A DNA stretch of 10,103 nt from Cuniculiplasma sp. (GCA_023256455.1 JAGDXN010000058.1:1-10103); one strand, 5' to 3'; shown: positions 1-6,763, numbered from the stretch's first letter. Program-made: numbers and translations. The notes: generated by a model not told the origin, from the letters alone.

Positions 1-104
1 CTGTCATCAGGGCAGACAATGGCAGAAATTACCAGAATTTTTGAACTTTTATCTGAAAATCCAGGATCACCACTTTCATCCATATAGATGTAGAAATCAC
101 TCAA
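1..104 (-). CDS. DUF3800 family protein, N-terminal fragment (cut by window edge)
   Basis: Read on the minus strand from a TTG at 104-102, 34 codons stay open to the edge and begin MSDFYIYMDESGDPGF, followed by KSSKILVISAIV. The aromatic-rich strand, the acidic DESGD motif and a second hydrophobic strand are the hallmark start of DUF3800 proteins, which are thought to have an RNase H-like fold with DESGD supplying acidic active-site residues; their function is mostly unknown and they are often found in mobile or defence-related settings. The TTG is chosen because family members usually have only a few residues before this strand; the alternative ATG at 83 would remove the first strand. A TATA-like element at 133-144 would give a short leader of about 9 bases ending in AGGTCAGGA. 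The family call rests on a short stretch but the motif is distinctive. The rest of the gene is outside the window. Confidence 0.8.
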   Translation of the reverse strand, partial: MSDFYIYMDESGDPGFSDKSSKILVISAIVCPDD

Positions 105-132
105 TCCTGACCTTTTACAGATAATTATCCAT

Positions 133-144
133 ATTATAAATTAA
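133..144 (-). promoter_or_regulatory. TATA-like element of the DUF3800 gene
   Basis: The AT-rich core (ATTATAAATTAA on the plus strand) is centred about 34 bases upstream of the minus-strand TTG at 104. Initiation about 25 bases downstream would leave a leader of roughly 9 bases. This is a prediction from spacing and composition only. Confidence 0.4.
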
Positions 145-305
145 TCCCTTTTTGATTAAAAAATGATTCCAGAATGGATTCATTCATGTTCAGAAAGCAT
201 CATACATCTTAGATAATTTAAATACATAAATTCATTAAAACGCAAAAACCCCATCATAATTCATATTATTCAATTAAAAACTTTTAAATTTTAGTGGCTG
301 TTACA

Positions 306-313
306 TTTAATAT
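306..313 (+). promoter_or_regulatory. TATA box of the LigB-like gene, leaderless spacing
   Basis: TTTAATAT is centred 25 bases before the ATG at 334, the distance expected between an archaeal TATA box and its transcription start. Transcription would therefore begin at or next to the start codon, and no Shine-Dalgarno sequence precedes this ATG. Confidence 0.6.
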
Positions 314-333
314 GTCATTTTTCATGTTCAACC

Positions 334-1107
334 ATGGTTCTTAATAAAATATATATGATTCCTCACGGCGATGAGATTATTGATATGCCAGATGATGAGA
401 GTGTTAAAATGAACAATATTATAAGAGAAATATGTGAAAAGGACAGTTCAGAAGTTCTCGTAATACTTTCTCCCCACGGGATAAACCTTTCAAAGCATAT
501 TGGCATTGTAAATACTGAGAGATTTCTCAGCGATACAAAGCTGAGAGAAATACATCTGAATGAATACTGGAAAAATGAAAGGGATCTCTGTGAAAATATA
601 ATCCATTCCTCGGGAGAAATAGGTGAAGAGGTTAGATTTGTTACCTATTCAGGCGATCTTTCCGTTTTTCCATTGGATTTTGGAACGTCAATTCCACTGC
701 ATTTTTTCAATAAAAGGAACATAGTTATGATCGGGCAGTCCAGATCACTGAAAAGGGAATGGCTTATGGATTTTGGAAAGATTCTTGGTGAAACTGTAAG
801 TAAATATGAGAAAACCGTATCTGTAATATTCAGTGCAGATCAGGCCCATACCCATTCAAAGAATGGACCATACGGTTTCTCCCCTCAGGCTGATGTATAT
901 GAGGAAATTGTTAAGGATTCCATTGAAAAAATGGATTTCAGCAGGCTGGAAAATATGAACACGCAAATTATAGAGGAGGCCAAACCGGACAGTTACTGGA
1001 ATCTCCTCATAATGGATGGTCTTCTCAAATATTCCGGACTGAAGATGCGATTTCATTTTGGTTATGTTGCAGAATACTTCGGAATGATGTTTGCTTCTTC
1101 CAGTTGA
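334..1107 (+). CDS. LigB/Memo-like class III extradiol dioxygenase-fold protein
   Basis: This 257-residue cytoplasmic protein has the layout of the archaeal LigB-like family (class III extradiol ring-cleavage dioxygenase subunit B superfamily, which also contains eukaryotic Memo). Visible motifs are an N-terminal PHGDE with His11, SPHG with His48, LDFGTSIPLHF at about 114-124, SADQAHTH with His172 and His174, GPYGFSPQA at 178-186, and YVAEYFG near the C-terminus with Glu247. In true LigB enzymes two histidines and a C-terminal glutamate bind Fe(II) and a further histidine acts as acid-base catalyst; His11, His48, Glu247 and His172/174 are the candidates here. Members of this branch are often uncharacterised and not proven dioxygenases, so no substrate is assigned; neighbours give no aromatic-degradation context. 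The ATG at 334 is preferred over the internal ATG at 355 because of the TATA box 25 bases upstream and because starting at 355 would remove part of the first strand. Confidence 0.85.
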   Translation: MVLNKIYMIPHGDEIIDMPDDESVKMNNIIREICEKDSSEVLVILSPHGINLSKHIGIVNTERFLSDTKLREIHLNEYWKNERDLCENIIHSSGEIGEEVRFVTYSGDLSVFPLDFGTSIPLHFFNKRNIVMIGQSRSLKREWLMDFGKILGETVSKYEKTVSVIFSADQAHTHSKNGPYGFSPQADVYEEIVKDSIEKMDFSRLENMNTQIIEEAKPDSYWNLLIMDGLLKYSGLKMRFHFGYVAEYFGMMFASSS

Positions 1108-1128
1108 TATAAAATTTCTTGAATTCTA

Positions 1129-1134
1129 TTTTTT
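1129..1134 (+). terminator. Poly-T terminator after the LigB-like gene
   Basis: A run of six T follows the stop codon by about 20 bases, without a convincing hairpin. Archaeal RNA polymerase commonly terminates at such T-tracts. It lies just before the TATA element of the next gene. Confidence 0.45.
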
Positions 1135-1141
1135 ACAAATA

Positions 1142-1149
1142 TTTTAATA
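1142..1149 (+). promoter_or_regulatory. TATA box of the surface-protein gene, leaderless spacing
   Basis: TTTTAATA is centred about 25 bases before the ATG at 1170, so this gene is probably transcribed from its own promoter as a leaderless mRNA. No Shine-Dalgarno match lies before the ATG. Confidence 0.6.
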
Positions 1150-1169
1150 AATATTAAGCATGCTCCATT

Positions 1170-2528
1170 ATGAATAGTAAATATACAGCAGTCGTTGTGG
1201 CAATCATAGTGATTTTGCTTGTGGCTGTTGGAGTTTTATACGTATCCGGAGGTTTGAATTTTTTAACCTCATCTAAAACCCAGACCAATAGTTTGCAATC
1301 CACTCCAGCTGAGAGGGCTCCCAATGTGGTCAATTCCCAGGTTGTATCAGAGGCTTTTGGTAAAAGCTGGACAATGACCGCAGGAGCATCAGGGTCATCC
1401 CTGAATGCAAGCACATATCTCAGTGGAAATACAGGCATCCCATTGATATCACCGGCAGCAGTATCCCCTGAAGTTGCCCCAATGGATGTTTCAGTAAGCC
1501 CATTTTCAATTTTTAATGTTGGCAATAATGTTTCATACAACACCTATCAGGCAGGAATCTTTGTTCCACCACAGGAAGGTTTTGCAATTGTTTCCTTTGC
1601 CCACTCAAAGGATAGTTCAACTCCAGGTTATGTTGTTTCAACCATAACAGAGCAGATTTCATCTCATTTTCAGGGAAAGAGTTCCTACAACTCGTCAGGA
1701 ATCCATTTTGATTCCGGAGTAATGGACGGAAGCACCTATATTTTCCTGGCAATCCATGGAATCAGGGCGTTTGGAGCATTCCCCTCAACCTTATGGGCAT
1801 GGAACCTTGAAGGCCTTCTTGCCAACTACTCATCCTACACCATACTCATAATATACTTTGTCCCATCCTACTCGAACTTCACCAATTTCACAACCATAAT
1901 GACAAACCAGGTTGCCCAGCTTAAGGCCCCTCAGACACCTGCAGAGCCATCTGTAATGGCAAGCGCCTCTCAGATCAGTTCAATTTCAGGTCTCAATTAC
2001 AGGACACAGAGTGCAATTGCATTGAACCTGAAGGACACAAAGAAATTACTTCATGAATATATTGATCTTACGGGATCAGGTAACACAATTTCATCTACAA
2101 ATTATACAATGTTGAATAATACCATTGGAGAGGTTACAGGCATAGCTGCAAAGGAGCTTGTATCAGGAAAAATTTCTGGTTCGAGGAGTAACATGACGGA
2201 CTTTGCAGTTATAGGCTTCTCAAACAGCAGTGCACCCAAGGCACTCTTTGATTTAATGTCAACAGAGGGAAACACAAATGGTGTTAACTTCACCACTTAC
2301 GACGGATGGCACCTTGGATTCAACACAACGGTTCAATATACTGTAAATTTCGTATACAATAAAACAACTGGGAATTATACACAGGTAAAACATATATCCG
2401 CCAATATGTCAGTGGGAGTCGCAGTATACGGTTCATATATGGTAATATTTGAATCCAAACAGTCAAACAGCGTCTTCACAATGGATATGTTTGAGCAGTT
2501 TCTCAATGACGAATCCACCCTGCTCTAA
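1170..2528 (+). CDS. Predicted membrane-anchored surface protein rich in N-glycosylation sequons
   Basis: The protein has 452 residues and I do not recognise a family. One hydrophobic segment at about 7-27 follows a short basic N-terminus (NSK), so it is a signal anchor or signal peptide that places the rest outside the cell. The ectodomain is rich in Ser, Thr, Asn and aromatic residues, typical of archaeal surface proteins. Fifteen N-x-S/T sequons are visible, at Asn 79, 120, 174, 219, 236, 239, 311, 316, 341, 352, 373, 385, 397, 402 and 412, with almost half in the last 110 residues. There is no cysteine-rich region, no C-terminal membrane anchor and no catalytic motif I can name. The stretch at 33-110 is low in complexity and may be a flexible stalk. 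Its stop overlaps the stop of the convergent ABC ATPase gene by 4 bases. A binding, adhesion or cell-envelope role is possible but not shown. Confidence 0.8.
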   Translation: MNSKYTAVVVAIIVILLVAVGVLYVSGGLNFLTSSKTQTNSLQSTPAERAPNVVNSQVVSEAFGKSWTMTAGASGSSLNASTYLSGNTGIPLISPAAVSPEVAPMDVSVSPFSIFNVGNNVSYNTYQAGIFVPPQEGFAIVSFAHSKDSSTPGYVVSTITEQISSHFQGKSSYNSSGIHFDSGVMDGSTYIFLAIHGIRAFGAFPSTLWAWNLEGLLANYSSYTILIIYFVPSYSNFTNFTTIMTNQVAQLKAPQTPAEPSVMASASQISSISGLNYRTQSAIALNLKDTKKLLHEYIDLTGSGNTISSTNYTMLNNTIGEVTGIAAKELVSGKISGSRSNMTDFAVIGFSNSSAPKALFDLMSTEGNTNGVNFTTYDGWHLGFNTTVQYTVNFVYNKTTGNYTQVKHISANMSVGVAVYGSYMVIFESKQSNSVFTMDMFEQFLNDESTLL

Positions 2529-3391
2529 TTGCCAAAGATTTTTTTATAATTTTCAACAAGAACATTTTTTCTATTTATTTCCATGATTTTTATGCCATTT
2601 TTCACAGCAAATTCCATGAAATCATTTATGTTTCCCCTCAGGGTTATTTTGTTTCCCTCAATCTCAACCTTATTTGGAAAATTTGAAAGGAGTTCACATT
2701 TTCCATCAACAATAACCTCCGTGAGATCATTCTCTTTTTCATACCTGAATGCAACTTCTCCTTTCTTCAGGAAAATTATCTCGTTGCATACGGCATTTAC
2801 AAACTGAATATCGTGGGAAGCAACCATTACTATGGTGTCCTCCTCAGATGCTAACTCATTTACAATTTGCTCAACTTTTTCCTTGCCAATCTGATCAAGA
2901 TTATCAGTGGGTTCATCAAGAAGAATTATTTTGGGATTTCCACAAATTGCAGAGCCTATGCCAAGCCTCTTTAACTCTCCTGTGGAAAGCCTTCTTATCA
3001 TTTCATCTTTCTTCTCATCAAGCCCTATCATATTGATTATTTCATTCACCTGTGCACTGCTTTCCACTTTCTTCCCTGTTCTCATTTCAATTTGATATTT
3101 TATGAAACCTGAAGGTGTGGAATAGGGATAAAAGGATGGATTCTCAATGAGGCTTCCAATTATCCTTGCGTTTCTTTTATGGAATTTTTTTGCCTCTGAT
3201 CCATCCACCCTTATATCTCCTTCATAATTCTCGATTATTCCGCATAGAGTCTTTAGAAAGGTGGATTTTCCAGATCCATTGGGCCCAACGATCCCATACA
3301 CAGTCTTTGAGTGAAATTGCAAATTTCCCATGTTCAGAATGGTTCTCTTTCCAGATCTGACTGAAAGACCCCTTACATCAATCATTGTCAT
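2525..3391 (-). CDS. ABC transporter ATP-binding protein, BcrA/drug-export type
   Basis: This 288-residue ATPase is the energy-coupling subunit of the exporter whose permease gene precedes it. Visible motifs in order: Walker A GPNGSGKST (36-44); a Q-loop of the form IGSLIENPSFYPY, with Glu83 where many ABC proteins have Gln, a substitution common in the bacitracin/lantibiotic-export subfamily; signature LSTGELKRL (135-143); Walker B IILLDEP (155-161) with catalytic Glu160; D-loop NLDQ; and H-loop ASHD with His193. Residues from about 225 form the small C-terminal domain common in this subfamily. The ATG at 3391 overlaps the permease stop as ATGA and has a Shine-Dalgarno GAGGAGG (3400-3406) with an 8-base gap, which selects it over the ATG at 3385. 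The stop lies inside the end of the opposite-strand surface-protein gene. The transported substrate is unknown. Confidence 0.95.
   Translation of the reverse strand: MTMIDVRGLSVRSGKRTILNMGNLQFHSKTVYGIVGPNGSGKSTFLKTLCGIIENYEGDIRVDGSEAKKFHKRNARIIGSLIENPSFYPYSTPSGFIKYQIEMRTGKKVESSAQVNEIINMIGLDEKKDEMIRRLSTGELKRLGIGSAICGNPKIILLDEPTDNLDQIGKEKVEQIVNELASEEDTIVMVASHDIQFVNAVCNEIIFLKKGEVAFRYEKENDLTEVIVDGKCELLSNFPNKVEIEGNKITLRGNINDFMEFAVKNGIKIMEINRKNVLVENYKKIFGN
2539..2545 (+). terminator. Poly-T terminator of the surface-protein gene, inside the opposing ATPase gene
   Basis: Seven consecutive T start 11 bases after the plus-strand stop at 2528, with another T6 at 2565-2570. They lie within the C-terminal codons (KKIF region) of the minus-strand ATPase gene, where they read as AAA/AAG lysine codons. 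They could end the plus-strand transcript before it runs far into the operon. Confidence 0.45.
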
Positions 3392-4224
3392 GAAAAATTC
3401 CTCCTCAATGAGAATACAATATATGATACAATTAAGGCACTGAAAGAATACAGCAACAATATTCCTGAAATATATTCAATCCCTGGAAGAGCTATGGGGG
3501 AAAGAGAAAAGGAGTACCTTAGAAAATATGGGTCTGCATTTATGAAAACTCTGTAAATAATCCTGTCTGTATTGGTTTTCACAAATATGGGTGAGATAAA
3601 ATGTGTTCCGGTTGCAATGAGAGATATTATATTCATTATAACGAGATAAACAATCAGGAATGCTATGGCAGAATGGCCTGAGTTATTAAAGAAAACGCTC
3701 ACTGCAACTGCAAAACACACATCAGAAAATGTTACGAGCAGCAATAATAAAATATAAAAGAGAAATTGAAAACCGGGTAGGCTCTTAAATAATAAAACAA
3801 AAAATAGGATCTGAAAAACAACTATTATTGATGTGGATAGAAATGACAGCACTGTTGCTCCGGTGATTTTAGACATCAATATTTGAAAACGGTCCACCGG
3901 AAGGGATGACAGATTATATATTGTGCCCCTTTCATATTCATAGGGAATTGCGGTGGAACCGAAGAAGGCGGAGGAAAGAACAGGTATGTATATCATTATA
4001 TTAGCCCATTGAAAATTGAAAAGCCTTTTGACCAGTATTTCTGGCAATCCATTCACCTGAATATTTCCCGGCACAAAACTTTTCAGAAGAACAGGAGAAA
4101 TAAACATTATGGATGCTATCAGAATGGATATGACTGAGTTTAAAAAAACCATGAAGAGAAATGCCCTTGATTTCACCGTATGATATATGAAAAATTTTGT
4201 CATAGTCAGGAACCTGTATATCAC
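3388..4224 (-). CDS. ABC-2 type transporter permease
   Basis: This 278-residue integral membrane protein is the permease partner of the downstream ATPase. Six hydrophobic segments are visible at about 21-44, 73-93, 121-148, 152-178, 185-206 and 250-273. EYERGT (96-101) followed by LPVDR (108-112) is the cytoplasmic coupling element between helices 2 and 3 typical of ABC-2 permeases (usually E-x-x-x-GT...LP-V-x-R). The GTG at 4224 is chosen because it overlaps the preceding stop as GTGA and has a very strong Shine-Dalgarno AGGAGGAGGG (4233-4242) 8 bases upstream; the ATG at 4203 has none. The last residues, RRNFS, share their AGG AGG codons with the ribosome binding site of the ATPase gene. 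ABC-2 systems of this size export drugs, peptides, lipids or sodium, and nothing here fixes the substrate. Confidence 0.92.
   Translation of the reverse strand: MIYRFLTMTKFFIYHTVKSRAFLFMVFLNSVISILIASIMFISPVLLKSFVPGNIQVNGLPEILVKRLFNFQWANIMIYIPVLSSAFFGSTAIPYEYERGTIYNLSSLPVDRFQILMSKITGATVLSFLSTSIIVVFQILFFVLLFKSLPGFQFLFYILLLLLVTFSDVCFAVAVSVFFNNSGHSAIAFLIVYLVIMNIISLIATGTHFISPIFVKTNTDRIIYRVFINADPYFLRYSFSLSPIALPGIEYISGILLLYSFSALIVSYIVFSLRRNFS
3400..3406 (-). promoter_or_regulatory. Shine-Dalgarno sequence of the ABC ATPase gene
   Basis: GAGGAGG on the minus strand lies 8 bases before the ATG at 3391 and inside the permease coding region, where AGG AGG encodes its penultimate Arg-Arg pair. It fixes the ATPase start and suggests coupled but independent ribosome entry. 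Confidence 0.75.
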
Positions 4225-5024
4225 AGCAAAGACCCTCCTCCTGAGAAAATAAACTGTAAAAGATTATACTGAAGCATGAGAAAAGCATCATGTCCATCAG
4301 CGATTATAACAACACTGTCAAATCTCGGCAGGACAGTGTATCCATTCCCAAGTATATACTGCAGTGATAATGCAACATATACTGCATATTTTATGCTCTT
4401 CAGAGTTATTATGGATGTGAGAAAACCGCTTGAATAATTTCCTGAGATTGTTTCCACTGAACTGGAATTTATAAAATAGGCAAAGGATAGCTGGGCTGAG
4501 CCATTGATATAATCAACGAGCCTGTTAATTCCCTTTGAATTCTGCTGGCTGATGGATGTAATGACAGAATTGTAGTTTCCTGCCACAAATATTCCAGGTT
4601 GGGGGGAGGCAAGGGTAAAATTATTTACATTAATTCCAAAGTATTTTAAAATAAGTTCTGGAATTCCTGAATGTTTTATACCATTATTTTCAAATCCCTT
4701 TGCCGAATATATGGGTATTCCTTCCTGACAGCTAATTTGCCTTAAGCTTATTTCCCCGTTTCCACTTAAATCTGGAATCACACTGGTACTTCCCTGCATC
4801 TCTTTAAAATCCAATATTATGCCAGAAAAGTTATCTCCAGTAAATCCATAAATATCCACAGAATTGTTTTCATAGTGGGCAATCGCCACTGCCCCATCAG
4901 GTATATAGGAACTAAACGTTCTGAAGATGCCAGAATTCTGGGAATTATGGTAAAGGTAGGTGGCAGAAGCCCCCGTCAGTAAAATCAGGATAAACAGAGG
5001 AATGAGTTTTGATGTGGGGAACAC
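4221..5024 (-). CDS. Secreted or membrane-anchored protein heading the ABC exporter operon
   Basis: The protein has 267 residues and I do not recognise a family. A Lys6 followed by a hydrophobic segment at about 7-23 is a signal peptide or signal anchor; no lipobox cysteine is present. The rest looks extracellular, with six N-x-S/T sequons (Asn 53, 65, 135, 174, 186, 196) and a single visible cysteine (Cys99). Hydrophobic stretches at about 202-224 and 235-260 are amphipathic rather than clear membrane spans. The gene overlaps the permease by 4 bases, so it is probably an accessory or substrate-contacting component of the transporter, although it does not resemble a known solute-binding protein. 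The GTG at 5024 is favoured because a TATA element is centred exactly 25 bases upstream, giving a leaderless mRNA, and no ATG is available nearby. Its C-terminal Gly-Gly-Gly is encoded by the permease's ribosome binding site. Confidence 0.8.
   Translation of the reverse strand: MFPTSKLIPLFILILLTGASATYLYHNSQNSGIFRTFSSYIPDGAVAIAHYENNSVDIYGFTGDNFSGIILDFKEMQGSTSVIPDLSGNGEISLRQISCQEGIPIYSAKGFENNGIKHSGIPELILKYFGINVNNFTLASPQPGIFVAGNYNSVITSISQQNSKGINRLVDYINGSAQLSFAYFINSSSVETISGNYSSGFLTSIITLKSIKYAVYVALSLQYILGNGYTVLPRFDSVVIIADGHDAFLMLQYNLLQFIFSGGGSLL
4233..4242 (-). promoter_or_regulatory. Shine-Dalgarno sequence of the ABC permease gene
   Basis: AGGAGGAGGG on the minus strand lies 8 bases before the GTG at 4224 and inside the preceding gene, where it encodes part of the C-terminal Ser-Gly-Gly-Gly. 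It decides the GTG start over the downstream ATG at 4203. Confidence 0.75.
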
Positions 5025-5045
5025 CAGTAAATAATGGTAAAAGTC

Positions 5046-5052
5046 TAATAAA
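5046..5052 (-). promoter_or_regulatory. TATA box of the ABC exporter operon
   Basis: TTTATTA on the minus strand is centred at 5049, 25 bases from the GTG at 5024. The operon mRNA is therefore probably leaderless with a GTG at or near its 5' end. Confidence 0.55.
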
Positions 5053-5122
5053 GATTATTGTAACAGGCATTTGCAACTATTCAGATAATAAAATCCCCTG
5101 CTTTCAGATTTTTCTGACAAAA

Positions 5123-5130
5123 TTAATTAT
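5123..5130 (+). promoter_or_regulatory. Possible TATA element of the flippase gene
   Basis: TTAATTAT is centred about 26 bases before the ATG at 5153, which fits a leaderless start there. A rival element, ATAATAAAA at 5085-5093, would instead give a leader of about 15 bases before the ATG at 5129. The sequence alone does not decide between them. Confidence 0.35.
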
Positions 5131-5152
5131 GGATTTAAGCATCTCTGGGGGA

Positions 5153-6694
5153 ATGGAGCTAGGGGCCGAACAGGAATATGTCGGAATAAGCGCAATATAC
5201 CAGTTTGTTGGCAACGCTGTTCAGGTAATTTCCGGTGCACTTTTCTATGTTCTGGCTGCAAAAATTTTCCCACCTTCCGATCTGGGAACCATAGCCCTTT
5301 TTATTGCCATTGTAGGTTTATTTGGCATAATTTTTACACTTGGGCTTAACAATTCCATTACCCATTTCATCTCATCTAACCTCAAATCAAAGGTATACTC
5401 CCCTGGCAAAATTCTTCTGAGGATTCTATTCATCGGTATTGCCGTAGATATTGCAGGTTTTCTTTCACTTTATTTACTTTCAGGCCTGGTATCCGTGATA
5501 TTCTTCCATTCCGTTTCAGATGGAAAATATGTGAGGGACCTTGCCTTTGTCCTCTTTGGAAACATCATACTTTCAATTCTGACAGGTGCAATCATTGGAT
5601 TTGAAAGGTTCAGGGCATCTGCAATCATATCTGTGTTCACATGGTTGATATACTACTTTGGGGCCCTGGGCCTTGCTCTCATATACAGGTCACTAAACGC
5701 CATTATTTTTGGATGGATAGGCGGCCTTATTATAGGAATAACAATTAATGCTCTTTATCTCCTGGGAATACTTGCAAAGGGATACATGAAAAGAAACCAG
5801 AGGGTCGTTGGAAGCAGAACCATATTTGTCTATTCTCTCCCAATTCTCCTCTCATCCATCATGTCCTATGGGGCATCCTATACAGACAGGCTTGTCGTAG
5901 CCTATTTTTTAAATACGGCCTATCTTGGAATATATAATTTTTCCCTGTTAATTTTCTCAGCCATAACCTTCATAGCCATTCCTTTTAACAACATAACACT
6001 TCCAAAGTTTTCCGAATTCTATGGCAGTAACAACAGGGGATTTATTAAGCAAAATGTGGGTGCAGCATCCCTCCTTCTTTCCTATTTCTATGTACCGGTT
6101 GCACTTGGAATTGGGGCAATGGCCCCCATCGTTCTTCAAATACTGGGAGGCCCTGCATATGTTATGGGTCAGTATTCCCTTATGATCGTAATGTTTGTAC
6201 CTTCGCTGTTCATATCATTTAATATCCTCACCCAGGCCATTTCCTCCGTGAGAAAAACCAACATATTTTTGTATTCCAGCCTAGGAGGTTTGGTTACAAA
6301 TGTTGTATTCTCCTTTCTTTTAATTCCTGAATTTAAATTAACAGGTGCAGCCATAGGCTTTTCCTCTGTATCAGCAGTGACATTCATCATTCTCTATACG
6401 CTTGCAAAGAGGGAGGATATAGTGGAATTCGACAGGGCCGGTCTTATAAAGATCTGGATTTCTGCCCTGGTAATGTTCTCTGTTGTGTACACAATTTCAC
6501 ACTTTCTGACTGCAATGGTTGGGGATTCCCTAATAAGCCTTGCCCTGTTGATTCCTGCAGGCATGATCATTTATGTTGGAGTCAGCTGGAAGCTCAAAAT
6601 ATTCAGCAATGAACAGAAGGAATACATATACAGCATGTTTCCTGAAAATCTGACAGTTCTCAAAAGGATCATAACCCTGTTCATTCTTCACTGA
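5153..6694 (+). CDS. Wzx/RfbX-type polysaccharide flippase (MOP superfamily)
   Basis: This highly hydrophobic protein has about 513 residues and some 14 predicted membrane segments, the size and layout of COG2244 flippases, which move lipid-linked oligosaccharides from the cytoplasmic to the outer face of the membrane. The N-terminal pattern YVGISAIYQFVGN...ISGALFYVLAAKIFPPSDLG is typical of archaeal members: the first helix, then a short loop with a Pro-Ser-Asp-Leu-Gly turn. Other family-like features are the polar SYGASYTDRLVVAYFL segment in the middle (helix 7 region) and ITLPKFSEF after helix 8. The likely substrate is the N-glycan donor or another surface glycan, which fits the sequon-rich surface proteins nearby; no glycosyltransferase is in the window. 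The open frame extends back to 5009, overlapping the divergent gene, so a later start is needed: ATG 5153 (chosen, TATA spacing) or ATG 5129 (eight residues longer). Confidence 0.9.
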   Translation: MELGAEQEYVGISAIYQFVGNAVQVISGALFYVLAAKIFPPSDLGTIALFIAIVGLFGIIFTLGLNNSITHFISSNLKSKVYSPGKILLRILFIGIAVDIAGFLSLYLLSGLVSVIFFHSVSDGKYVRDLAFVLFGNIILSILTGAIIGFERFRASAIISVFTWLIYYFGALGLALIYRSLNAIIFGWIGGLIIGITINALYLLGILAKGYMKRNQRVVGSRTIFVYSLPILLSSIMSYGASYTDRLVVAYFLNTAYLGIYNFSLLIFSAITFIAIPFNNITLPKFSEFYGSNNRGFIKQNVGAASLLLSYFYVPVALGIGAMAPIVLQILGGPAYVMGQYSLMIVMFVPSLFISFNILTQAISSVRKTNIFLYSSLGGLVTNVVFSFLLIPEFKLTGAAIGFSSVSAVTFIILYTLAKREDIVEFDRAGLIKIWISALVMFSVVYTISHFLTAMVGDSLISLALLIPAGMIIYVGVSWKLKIFSNEQKEYIYSMFPENLTVLKRIITLFILH

Positions 6695-6708
6695 CAGGAT
6701 TGGAAAAA

Positions 6709-6734
6709 TTCCCTGTTCCGGGAAATAAATTTTT
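6709..6734 (+). terminator. Possible hairpin and T-tract terminator after the flippase gene
   Basis: TTCCC (6709-6713) and GGGAA (6720-6724) can pair around a six-base loop, followed by a T5 run at 6730-6734. The stem is only 5 bp, so the T-tract may matter more than the hairpin. It lies in the 100-base gap before the phosphodiesterase gene. Confidence 0.35.
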
Positions 6735-6763
6735 GTACTTAAGGAAAAGTCAATCCGGCAAGG

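Noticed and set aside
1..87. Plus-strand reading frame ending at 87, looking like the C-terminal tail of a gene
   Set aside because: It is open for 28 codons, but the minus strand over the same bases encodes the distinctive DUF3800 start (DESGDPGF), which is much stronger evidence.
160..215. Plus-strand micro-frame of 17 codons in the left intergenic region
   Set aside because: It has no ribosome binding site, no well-placed TATA element and no recognisable sequence.
184..330. Short direct repeat CATGTTCA in the intergenic region (about 187-194 and 323-330)
   Set aside because: Eight bases twice in AT-rich DNA is within chance expectation, and there is no symmetry or further copy to suggest an operator.
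1154..1543. Minus-strand frame of 129 codons
   Set aside because: It lies opposite the start of the surface-protein gene, has no promoter or family pattern, and is explained as a shadow of that gene.
2749..3036. Plus-strand frames opposite the ABC ATPase gene
   Set aside because: The minus strand carries all ABC ATPase motifs here; the opposing frames are short, have odd composition and have no start signals.
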